From Ottelia alismoides (lineage: Eukaryota; Streptophyta; Magnoliopsida; Alismatales; Hydrocharitaceae): a stretch of DNA of 64,000 bases. The stretch lies in contig JAZKJV010005764.1 of assembly GCA_037367405.1 (NCBI GenBank), forward strand, positions 186,001 through 250,000. The letters are read 5' to 3'. Position numbers and translations under genes: made by a program. Below, in pieces: positions 1 through 10,574 of this stretch (position 1 is the first letter of the stretch; each line of letters begins with the position of its first letter). The notes beneath the pieces were generated by a model, which saw nothing but the letters and a program-made list of their open reading frames with translations, did not search any database and was not told the origin of the DNA.

Positions 1-39
1 TTGCAGCGCAACAGTGATTCTTGGAACATTATTAATAAT

Positions 40-593
40 TGTTGGTGTAGCGAAAGATTGGTGGTGGATAAGAAGCAAATTAAAGGAAGAGAATATGGAT
101 CAATGCACAAGGTATATGTGAACTCAAGAACTTATTTTCATTAAAACTTGAATTTGCATACAAGACTTGAACTTTTACAAGAAGATGACTTAAAATATTT
201 ACAACAAAGAAAGAAGAACTTACAAAACTTGGAAGGAGGAGGACTCTTGTAGTGATAGCGGATGTGTTGTGCTTCTCTTGTGTTGTTATTTTGTTGTGTG
301 AAATGATGACCTCTTGGGTGGTATTTATAGACCCCCAAAAGAGTGGAGATATTTTGGAAGAAATATCTAGAATCATTTTCCATGCTTATCCTTTAAGAGA
401 AAATATCTAGATATTTCGGTGGGAGGTGGAGAAATATCTAGATATTTTCTTTACCTCTCTCTTTCTAGAAACTTCTTCCAAGCACATGTCTTCATGAAAC
501 TTCTCCTCATTTGGGTGGAGGATAGTAGGCCCACATGTTCTCATATGAGTAGAGGATTGTAAGCCCATTTGTATAAGGCTCATTGCCATAACA
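40..593 (-). mobile_element. Probable solo LTR (LTR retrotransposon, superfamily uncertain)
   Basis: On the minus strand the segment starts TGTTATGG and ends CACCAACA, the TG...CA ends of an LTR. It contains repeated ATATCTAGATATTT motifs, then a TATA box (TATAAATACC, plus positions about 320-330), then a ~280-bp leader/U5-like part. The flanks ATAAT (35-39) and ATACT (594-598) agree at 4 of 5 bases, which suits a degenerate 5-bp TSD. No primer-binding site or coding sequence adjoins either end, so a solo LTR is the simplest reading. ORFs inside it are short and not recognisable. Alternative 3' ends near 117-119 exist. No second copy is present in the window to confirm the borders. Confidence 0.45.
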
Positions 594-635
594 ATACTTC
601 CTACTCTTTTAGATGGTCATTCTAAGTTTCTAAAT

Positions 636-1119
636 GTGTGCACTTGGGATGCAAACGGACGGATACGGATACAGATGTATGCATTACCATATCCTTATTT
701 TTTTAAACACAAATATGGATATGGATACAGATATTGATGGATATGAAAACTATGTTACCGTATCATTAGAAAACAGATACAAATGTAAAACGGACATTGA
801 TCGTATACGAATAATATTAGAAATACTCAATAAACAAGCTTAAATATACATGTATTGGATACACATGATATAAATGCACTAAATGTGCTTTTATCATAAT
901 AATTATCAAATATGGTGAAAGAAGATATAAATTTATGTTATATTCAATTAAAAATAAAAAGTACAACTATATTTATATATGAAAACAGATACAAGGATAC
1001 TGATATAGAAGTTATATCCGTATTTGAATCCATGTTTAAACATATATGAATATGGATATTAAAATTAATATGTATAAAATGAATACAGTGGAGGATCGGT
1101 CTGCATCCCGAGTGTGCAC
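636..1119. mobile_element. Non-autonomous hAT element (MITE) with 8-bp TSD
   Basis: The element proper is 644-1111 (468 bp). Its left end reads TTGGGATGCAAACGGACGG and its right end, reverse complemented, TCGGGATGCAGACCGATCC, giving an imperfect TIR of about 20 bp with the TRGGGATG hAT-type core. It is flanked by a perfect 8-bp direct repeat GTGTGCAC at 636-643 and 1112-1119, the TSD length of hAT elements. The interior is made of degenerate GGATAT/GGATAC repeats on both strands, as in hAT subterminal transposase-binding repeats. No transposase is encoded; the 69-residue ORF inside is not protein-like. Confidence 0.8.
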
Positions 1120-2778
1120 AATTGCAAAAGAGAAAAAGAAAAAAAATGAAGTTCGATAATAAAAAAGGAATAAATAACACAATATCGACTAGCTACGAAA
1201 ATCATGTATCTGCTGATACTTTAGCTGTTCATTGATGGAAATAAAAAAGATGCAAGGGGCATACGACGAACAGATGAAGATATTTGGCAATTCTACCACA
1301 ATCTCCAAAGCCTAGGGACACATATGTAATTTGGTCATTCCCTGTTCGTTTCACGGTCCTGGTCTTTCGTGCAATTGGGAAAACGAGGCCTCGAGTGGTG
1401 GCCAACCGCACAATCACGGCCACTAGGAAGCATGCCCGCGCTTCGCGGCGGGAAGGAAATCGAAGTAAACATTAAGCATGTTTATTAATTGTTAAATTAT
1501 ATTATACTATGTATTATGAAAGAAACAGTTGATAGGAAGTTATATTTGAGTATATTATTAATTTTTATATATAAAATGAAATGATTTATAATATTTATTC
1601 AAAGTAGTTATATTTTGTGACATGGAACCTCATACATATATATATTTACACAAATTTTTTATTTTATGGTAGTAATTAGGAAGTTAAATATATGAAAACA
1701 ATGATAATATGAGTAAATCAAGTACGATAATATAAATTACTTTGGAAATACAAAATATTCTAAAATTTGTGAAGGTATAATATATTCTAGTGAAGAGAAA
1801 TATATAATACTAAATATGATTAATTTTGACAAACAGAATATTAGATGGATATAAATTATTTCTCAAAGTAAAAGAAATAAACTTTACTTGCATAATTTAT
1901 GAACATCATACATATCTGCACAAAGGAATCATATAGTAACATTTATTGAAAGCACTAAAGACATGACAATAACAATTTAGAGTTCTGATTGTAAAGAAAC
2001 ATATAATAGAGAGTTTAACCATACCTTCTTGATGGTACCAATGGTTAGCGGTCGTTTAACGAAAGAAATAAGGCAAATTTGTCTTCTTCAAGTTACTTTG
2101 AAATAAATTGTTTTGAGAAACAAAGCATTAGATAAAAGGTAGCTGATATAAAAAATTCAAAGTTTTTGGCAACGAAAGAGGAGATACAAAGGAAAATGTC
2201 TACTTGTTCAGTGCTTTACAATAAAACAACATTTTCAAGTTTTTTTGAGACATGCAGAAATGAGGTGTTGCAATCAAGAGGTCCACAGAGACAAAGGTGA
2301 CAAATACCTGAATATTTGAGAAAAATAAGCAGTAGAAGAAGAGGTTTGTCATTAGTGATTAAAAGAAAGTTAGCTATATTGCTAATATTAAATGTGAAAT
2401 TGTAGTTGTTGATGTTGATATGATTGTTATATTGAAAAAGCAAGAAGAATATATAGTAGGAACTTTGAGTTATTGAATATCTTAAAGATAAATTAGCAAA
2501 AGCATGAGAATATAGAAATCTTAAACATTTCACTCTATACTATACGAGTCAGTCGCAGATGTTGATGGTACAGTTTCTTCCTCAACACTATAATATGAGA
2601 AAGAAATTTAAAATTTAAAACAATTTTTATTTCTCTGTAAGTAGTGCAGTCAGAATATAAAAAATTATATTCAACTTAAATACTTCCCTCAAAGATGTCA
2701 CATGGTCGTTGCTATCCACATCCATATATGGCTTTACTGTCCTATCAATATCGTCAATACCTAATGTAACAAAGGTGA
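1120..2778. other. AT-rich intergenic DNA, no gene seen
   Basis: This stretch is mostly A+T-rich sequence without a credible coding frame. A GC-richer island at about 1250-1475 carries two overlapping opposite-strand ORFs of about 64 residues with no family resemblance. I could not assign a repeat family. Confidence 0.5.

Positions 2779-2826
<48 letters not shown>
2779..2826. repeat. Compound (AT)n(GT)n(GC)n microsatellite
   Basis: An alternating purine-pyrimidine run passes from AT to GT to GC dinucleotides over about 48 bp without interruption. Such tracts can adopt Z-DNA and are length-polymorphic. Confidence 0.9.
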
Positions 2827-2827
<1 letters not shown>

Positions 2828-2834
2828 AAAAAAC

Positions 2835-3156
2835 ACGTTAACATAACATAGAAATGCCAGTTATAAGATATATGACAAATGAGATATATGACTTTGTTAT
2901 ATTAAAAATGACGTTAACATAACATAGAAATGCCAGAAATGCCAGTTATTATATATTAGGTATAATCAATACCTAATATAACAAAGAAGATTTACTTTGT
3001 TGGGGATGTTCAAAAAAATAATCAATATCATGTGATATTGAACTAAAAGTTGGGAAGACGGTATAGAACATCAATATCATGCAGAAGAGAGAAAGAAGTT
3101 TATCCTAAAAGAAAAATACATGCAATACATAACATAGAAATGCCAGTTATAAGATC
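2835..3156. repeat. Dispersed short direct repeats (CATAACATAGAAATGCCAG)
   Basis: The motif CATAACATAGAAATGCCAG recurs at about 2842, 2918 and 3128, twice preceded by ACGTTAA. An inverted pair TACCTAATATAACAAAG / CTTTGTTATATTA lies between the copies. No coding potential was seen. This is probably the edge of the repeat field that follows. Confidence 0.5.
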
Positions 3157-3169
3157 TGTCCAAAAGAAT

Positions 3170-4450
3170 ATACACTACTGACACATATCATCAAAATCGT
3201 CTAAAAAAAATAAGAAGGGCTTCCATATAATAACATCTCCAATGAAAGAAGATTAACTTACAGAGACAAACCAAGTGAAAGAGAAGATCTATAACAGAAC
3301 ACACCGACATCATATAAAGAGAAGTGAACATATAACATGGAGAAAGAGAAATAATGTAGAAGAAAAAAGACAATACCTTCGACAAACTTTCCTTTTCCCG
3401 TCAATATTCATCTGCTGTAATTTCACAATTATATATATATGTATATATGTCACGAATGAGTAAATGGAGAAAATGTCAGTAACAGAAATCATAAATATTC
3501 TATGTAAATCAAAAGGACAGTTGTATCACAACCACCACCAGTAAGCACAATTATATCATAATGGACATCAAGAACTTTCATTAATCAAGCAAGAACAATA
3601 ACAAATATAAGACGAAGAAATCATGTAGATATTATATCGAAAGCTTAAGGAAAAATGCATCAAACAACTATCTTAAAAAAATCGAAGATCGAAAGCACTG
3701 GCCATCCATAAATGACTATAAGAAGTCAAACAGAAGATCTATGATGAGAGAAGATTAACTTAAAGAGACAAACAAACAACTATCTTAAAAAAATGAAAAT
3801 CGAAAGCACCAACCATCCATAGATAACTACAAGAAGTGAAAGAGAAGATCTGACAGAATAGACAGACCTCATATAAAGAGAAGGGAAACCCAAAATGCGA
3901 AAGAAAAATAAAATCGTAACAATACAGACATGGAAGAAGAAATCACATGATACCATCCATCGAAAATGAAATTTTATAATAACCATATTCTACAAAACAA
4001 CTTATACCTACAGGAAAAAATTGAGATTTATGGCATAAATAGCGGAGATCATGTACAAAACAACATAAAATCTATAATGACATCATTCGAAGAAGAAGAA
4101 AAATTGGCTTGCAGATGGAAAAAAATTATACAACAATGAATGAAATAACAAAAATACTAAAATTAAAAAAGGAATGATACGCCAACATCCAACCAAAAGA
4201 ATACAATACTGACATAGAGCATCAAAATCGTCTACAAAAATAAGAAGGCCTTCCATATAATAACATCTCCAATGAAAGAAGAATAACTTACAGAGACAAA
4301 CCAATAGCTATCGTAAAGGAAATAAAAATCGAAAACTCCGACCATCCACAGATGACTATAGGAAGTGAAAGAGAAGATCTATAGCAGAACACACCGACAT
4401 CATATAAAGAGAAGTGAAATCGAAAATATGAAGAAAAAAATGAGAACGAC
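3170..4450. repeat. Diverged tandem repeat, about 530-560-bp units
   Basis: The anchor GTGAAAGAGAAGATCT, followed by ACAGAA, CATATAAAGAGAAG and related blocks, occurs at 3275, 3836 and 4365, spacings of 561 and 529 bp. A second block (ATCAAAATCGTCTA, then AAGAAGG and TTCCATATAATAACATCTCC) is shared by about 3190-3260 and 4210-4285, so the middle unit has lost part of its sequence. Units are A-rich on the plus strand and non-coding. The family is not recognised. Confidence 0.55.
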
Positions 4451-4559
4451 GCAAGGAAAAACCGATGACAGAAAGAGAGGAAGGCTAGAAATCATGAAAA
4501 TCACCTACAAAAGGAAAAAGAGACACTTTTGTAACATCAAACGATTGCAAGAAAAAAAC

Positions 4560-5060
4560 TTACATGCAACACAAGCATTCGGTGAAAGAAGGAAACGTTG
4601 AAGGAATATGGTTCAGGGCATCTCGATCGAGAAAGAAACCAAACAGGCAGAATAGGATTAACTGCGAAGAAAAAACTTACATGGAACACAACAGCAATTG
4701 CAAGCCTTGGGCGAAAGAATAAACAATGAAGGAATAGGGTTCAGGGCATCTCGATCGGGCAAGAAAGCAAACAGGCGGAATAGAGTTCACTCCATCTCGA
4801 GGGTGGAAGGAACGAAAGACGCGCGTAGAAAACAGAAGCAGAGTAAGACAATGATCGATAGCGATAGAAACGGAAGAGGCGGAGCAGACGAAAGTAATGA
4901 TCGATAGCGCTAGAAATAGAAGAGGTGGCAAGGAAAGAAATCCAGCGAAAGACAACAAACAACAGGTGTAAGCAAACCTAGAAAGGCAAACACTCCGATG
5001 GACAGCTGGCAGATGAAAGATCGCCCAGCAAACACGTGACGCAAACACAAATCACAAAAA
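4560..5060 (-). other. GC-richer block resembling a spliced transcript leader (minus strand)
   Basis: On the minus strand a CACGTG at about 5032 is followed by pyrimidine-rich, moderately GC-rich sequence with internal duplications (CTATCGATCATTACTTTCG / CTATCGATCATTGTCTTAC). Two copies of CATGTAAGTTTTTT at about 4670-4683 and 4555-4567 look like duplicated splice donors. A ~130-bp duplication links 4610-4690 and 4738-4800 (TTCAGGGCATCTCGATCG). A 123-residue ORF here has no recognisable domain. This could be a transposon leader or an old captured promoter/5' UTR; I cannot choose. Confidence 0.25.
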
Positions 5061-5176
5061 CACCGGAGCAGCTTTCAATCCAAAGGAAAGTAGCAAAGAA
5101 CGGAAAATGCGAAGACGCAAATGGCATACATGTGGCAGAAGGTCTGGTAAGAACCCACTAATAGTATTAGTAATAG

Positions 5177-6019
5177 ATGTTTTCTTTTACGGGTGCCATT
5201 AGTTCTGGAATAATCAGGAATACATCAGGTGGGGAATAAGATTAATAGTACACTATTCTTGTTCGGCTGAAAAGATATAAATGAAGGAGAATACGAGTAG
5301 GTAAGGAAAAGGCAGTAACGGGATAGAGTCCGTCATCCAGGGTGTGGATATGTATATTTTGATTTAGCTAAAATATGATAAGAACATGAATTTTTATCTA
5401 TTCGCATAATAATCGATTAAAACAAAATTACATAAATCACAAATACAAATAAAAGAAATGTTTTCTTTTACGGGTGCCATTAGTTCCGGAATAATCGGGA
5501 ATACATCAGGTGGGGAATAAGATTAATAGTACACTACTCTTGTTCGGCTGAAAAGATATAAATGAAGGAGAATACAAGTAGGTAAGGAAAAGGCAGTAAC
5601 GGGATAGAGTCCGTCATCCAGGGTGTGGATATGTATATTTTGATTTAGCTAAAATATGATAAGAACATGAATTTTTATCTATTCGCATAATAATCGATTA
5701 AAATAAAATTACATAAATCACAAATACAAATAAAAGAAATGTTTTCTTTTACGGGTGCCATTAGTTCCGGAATAATCGGGAATACATCAGGTGGGGAATA
5801 AGATTAATAGTACACTATTCTTGTTCGGCTGAAAAGATATAAATGAAGGAGAATACGAGTAGGTAAGGAAAAGACAGTAACGGGATAGAGTCCGTCATCC
5901 AGGGTGTGGATATGTATATTTTGATTTAGCTAAAATATGATAAGAACATGAATTTTTATCTATTCGCATAATAATCGATTAAAACAAAATTACATAAATC
6001 ACAAATACAAATAAAAGAA
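5177..6019. repeat. Tandem array: three near-identical 281-bp units
   Basis: Units start at 5177, 5458 and 5739 with ATGTTTTCTTTTACGGGTGC, a period of exactly 281 bp. Differences are a handful of substitutions (TTCTGG/TTCCGG, ATCAGG/ATCGGG, ACTATTC/ACTACTC, GGCAG/GACAG), so copies are about 98% alike and amplified recently. Each unit has a GC-balanced half with GATATAAATGAAGG and an AT-rich half ending in ATACAAATAAAAGAA. No ORF spans a unit. It may be a young satellite seed or transposon subrepeats. Confidence 0.95.
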
Positions 6020-6888
6020 AATAAAGTAATATACTAAATAAAAAATGCTTATAACAAATAATTAAATTACATAAACATATATCATTTACTTCTTGCATCT
6101 GAAAAATGACTACAACGTACAATATATTAAAACTTCGTATGAGGGATAGTCTGCTAGCACAATTTTTCTAAGATCTCAGAACATATGCAGAAAGAAGATT
6201 CTATATCTGTAGGGGCACAACAAGATCTATGTAGTACAACAAGTCTTTGCACCAAATAGAAGAAATATGTATTACAATAAAAAAATCATTCGTATATATT
6301 TGACCACATTGGTCCAGCATCAGAGAGACTGCAGATCTTAGTGGAGATTTGGCTATACTGGTCGGCTTCACAAGGGGATGTGGCTACATTGGCCATACTC
6401 TAGTTCTCTTTTATTCTTCTATCTCACCCCCCGATTGTGGATGCAGCACGTACCTAAACTTAGAAGGAAATACCCCGCTCCTCGAGGAAAGAGTAACTAG
6501 ACTGTGGAATTAGGGTTACATTAGCAATAAAAGGTCGGTCTTTGTCATTTCTGATGTAATGAGCTATATTTCACATACACAGTACAAGTAGATTCATAGT
6601 CATAAGAATTTGCGTATGAGGATCTGCTCTGACCTGACTGTTGAAGCGACCTGAATATGAGTCTTTTGGAACTTAGAGTTTGTTAGGTTTTAACTCTAAT
6701 TCTCAATAAGGTTCCATCAAACTAATAATCCAAAGGTCTGATTGAGCTCCATACTTTGATTTTGTGAAGAATAGTTTAAAAATTAAAATTGTTCCAAGCT
6801 CTTTATTTTTCCTTTCTTCTTTTTTTTAGTTGCGTATTCTTCTGATAAGTGTTTGAGAAAGGACTAGCAAAGGTAAAGTATATGGGGA
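6020..6888. other. Intergenic sequence, nothing assigned
   Basis: The composition is mixed, with a less AT-rich portion at 6290-6500. I see no ORF with family resemblance, no TIRs and no clear repeat partner elsewhere in the window. Confidence 0.4.
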
Positions 6889-9800
6889 TGATGAATCTGT
6901 ATTTCATCATCTTTATTCATTTATTTTAGCTTAAAATCCCTTCTTAAACACATATAAATACTAATAAATTCATTTTTTTTATTATTTTTTATTCTTTTAT
7001 AAATATTGTATAAATGCATTATTTTTAGTCTAAAATAATTAAAGAAAGAAATAAAGAAAAAATAAAGAAAAATGAAGATTGTATATATGCAATAAATACA
7101 AGCTGACTCTGACCCCAATAGAATGTCAAGACTTGACCAAATGGATAATGAATAAAGTAGGAGGAGATAAGGTCTCTTGTAGAAAAATAAAAAAATAAAT
7201 TCCATTCATTCATCTTGTACAATTGCACACACATCATTATATATATAATTCCTTGCTCCATTTTATTTATCATTTAATTCATCTCAAATAAAAATATTTT
7301 CTTCTTGAAAGTTGTACATAAAAATAAGTTGTAAATATTAAAAATAATTGCAGGAAGAATTATTGTATATTGTGTAAATAACAACACTTCAAAAAAGTCA
7401 CAAAATCAAATTTGTCAGGCTCGTGCCTTCTCCATAAAAACTCAAAATAAAGCAAACTCGCTTTCATTGTACTCTAAATAAAATAAGCTTCAAAATGAAC
7501 ATGATTTCATTAAAATCAGAGTTAAGATGTAAAAAGTGGCTTTTTGGAGTGTATTGTATATTGTACTTGTATTATACATTGTGTGAATATATTATTTTAT
7601 TTATTTTATGTACATATTTGTTCATATTGTATTTTAAAATAATTATAAATATTGTATTCTAGCCAAGAAAATACAAATAAAAATTACAAAATCAAAATTC
7701 ACAAAAATAAATTTTTGTATATATTGTACATGTATCACTATGTATATATTGTAAATATACATATTTATTTAACCTAATAAATTACTTCATAAAAATAAAA
7801 ATAAAATTATGAATAAAATCCTTGAAAATGTTGTAAATAAATCTAATATTAAATTATGTTTCCATTTGTAAAATTAAATAATAAATAATTAAAAATACAA
7901 GTGTCGTATATATAGATAAAAATACCTATGAATAGAAGTAATTGTTTATTTTAACCTATGTATTTAATTTATTTAATTTATTAAAAAACACTACAATAAA
8001 GATTATTTATTTATTTATTTTTCATTATTTATTTATTTAAATTCATGTAATTTATTTTTAATTTATTTACATTTTTATTGTTACTTTGTCCTCTAGCATA
8101 TCTTGCCTTATTTGCCAAGCATTGTGATTGGAGGACCCGAGTTCGTTGACCCAGGTCAGCTCTCCACTCTACCCGCTTCACCCTATAAGCCTGTTGGCCA
8201 GACACCGTTCATTCCTTTTTCCAGTCTGATCTGATTGGCCTTTCAACTCGATTTCTTCGTGGATCTTACTGCACGATTAATAAACTCATTCGCCTAATAA
8301 TAATTTTGGTGATTCATGCCTCAGTTTGTGTGCATCTTGTTTTTAAATTTCACCTGGACCGCTCTCTATATATAGCCCCTTCTGACCCATCTTCGAATTT
8401 GATCTATTTTCCTTCATCATTCTCGCTGGAGGCTGGTTCCAGGAGAGTGTTGCGGTGATAGCATGTCGCCTCCACAGCTAGGAGTGTATGAACTGGTCGG
8501 AATTCACGATCCAACCCACGTCCCAGTGCTCCGTCGACTGCATTCAAGCTTCTTCAATCGCCGCATCGAATCGAGCACACGATCCCACATGTTCATCTAT
8601 AGGTAACCTAGGTAGCATTTCTTTCAATTTTCATTTGAATTTCGCATTTTGATTCCCTTTTTAGTGTTAATTTCCGATCAACTTCATATTAGATCTGCGT
8701 GATCGGAGCTCCATCGTGCATCAATTCATCAATCTAACACCCACATTATCATCGTCGATCGTTCTTCATCCATCTTCCCACCTATGATCCCCCAGATCCA
8801 GCCGGATCTGGATTCGCGACTCCCCTTTCGACCACCTCTGCCAGAGTCAACTATTCATCATCCATTTCGCGTTGTTTTACTGTAATAATATCATCAGGAG
8901 ATCTCTCTCCCGATAAATAATCCATTTGCATGTATTTGGAGCATGTTAGAGCTCGGAAGCATAATATGGAGTGCCACTTCTAGTTGTGGAACTCTTTGAG
9001 CTCCAGATAGCAGATCGTCCATCTTCGAAATTCAACTCCACATCAAGACAACGCGGGAGATCTATAGCGTACACTAGCCACCAATAGGAAATGAATTGGA
9101 TCTAGATCGACCGAGATTCGACCGACCAAAATCCATTTCTGCCTTCCTTCATATGTGTTCTTCCAACTGTATTTGTAGCCTCCGAATCAAGAACATCTCT
9201 CCCGGTTCGAATCTCAACTGTACAAAAATGTCCAAATTCAAGCTGTTGATCAGATCCAGAGCAGCTCCTGTCAGAGACGTATGATTCGTACGTGAGCCGC
9301 ACTTGCCTCGGTGAACATTTACATCCCAAACCATGCATTTGTTTAGTTTTGTAAATATATCCACTACAGAACACGTGTCATGATGTTGATTATTGGGCAT
9401 TTTCATATGAGCCCTTGTTGAGTTTATTATTTGTAATTTCATCCTTTCTAAGTTGCATAATGTGCGTAGCACGTGTTTTCTAGATAATTTGCAATAACTA
9501 CCTCACACTTCTGTATTACTTTTTGGATCCTCGAATTAAAATAATTACTAACAGGTTCATGCTTGCAACTCACGTACGATGGCATACGACTTTTAGGTGC
9601 AAATTTCGCATTGTCCCTCGCCTTCTATGTTGTGTTCTCTGTTTGATCTTATTAATATTTTTCTTGCAAACTAGTCCCTGTGAAGCAGTGTTTTAATTAG
9701 GTTGTAAATTTGATTAATAAATAGCTAATCTCATTCAATAATTCGTAAAAAAATCATAGAACCTCGTGATAATATCCACCATTTTATCTAGTTTTTTATA

Positions 9801-10555
9801 TTCATTTTTTTGTTTTATTATTTTTAATAAATAAACAACCCATACATTCCCTGAATACAATTTTAATTCAATAAAAAATATCAAATTGTTTGAAAATCCT
9901 ATAAAAATCTATGGCTTTTTGTTTTTGTTTGTTTTAATTTCTATATAAATTTCTTTAAATCCCTTATAAAAATAAAAATAGCTAAAACATTAAAAATATT
10001 AAAGAATCCATCAAAATTCATAGAAAATACTAAAAAAATTCATAAAAATGCTTTTTGAAAAATTTACATCTTTCTGACTTTATATATTTTCCTGATTTTT
10101 TGTTTTATTTCTTATTTTAAAACCCAAAACTTCTGTTGTTTTTACTGTTTGCTTAACTCCACGTTTATTATTGCTTTAAAATCTCAAAAATGTAAAAATC
10201 ATACAAAAATCACAAGAATAGTAAAAATATCAAAATCCCCAAATATATTTTTATTTGAATTTTCTGTATAGTTTTCCTTTATTTTAAAAAATCCAAAGAA
10301 TTTTTTTCCTTTCTTTTGTTTTTATTCTTTATTTTATCTTTATTTTAAATTAAAAAAAATAAAATTTACAAAATTAAACTCATAAAAAAATACAAAATCA
10401 AATAATCACTAAAATTTATAAAAAAATACATAAGAATTAAAAAGACAAAAATCCATAAAAAGATCAAGAATTTGCATAAAAGGACTCCTTTTATTCATTG
10501 ATTTTCCTTTGGCTTAAATAACCCTCGGGATTTGTAGCCTCCCTGTTCGATCACA
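6889..10555 (+). mobile_element. Long LTR-like unit A (about 3.67 kb)
   Basis: The unit starts TGATGAATCTGTATTTCATC, as B, C and D do in variant form. It has a ~1.2-kb AT-rich 5' arm, a GC-richer core (about 8090-9300) and an A+T-rich 3' arm dominated by AAAAATC(C)ATAAAAA. A TATA-like TATATATAG at 8367 is 1478 bp from the start (B: 1481, C: 1411, D: 1437), consistent with a U3/R boundary. Shared blocks with B include TTGACCC-GGTCAGC upstream of the TATA, AGGTARCCTAGGTAG after it, and GGATTTGTARCCTCC near the end. No coding frame or PBS was found. I read it as an LTR or LTR-sized non-autonomous element; the superfamily is inferred only. Confidence 0.55.
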
Positions 10556-10574
10556 TCCATATACTCGGATATAT

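Noticed and set aside
4677..5048. 123-residue minus-strand ORF
   Set aside because: No start context, domain or conservation clue; overlapping frames are equally open.
5177..6019. Possible CRISPR-like array
   Set aside because: Long 281-bp head-to-tail units without short spacers; a eukaryotic tandem repeat.
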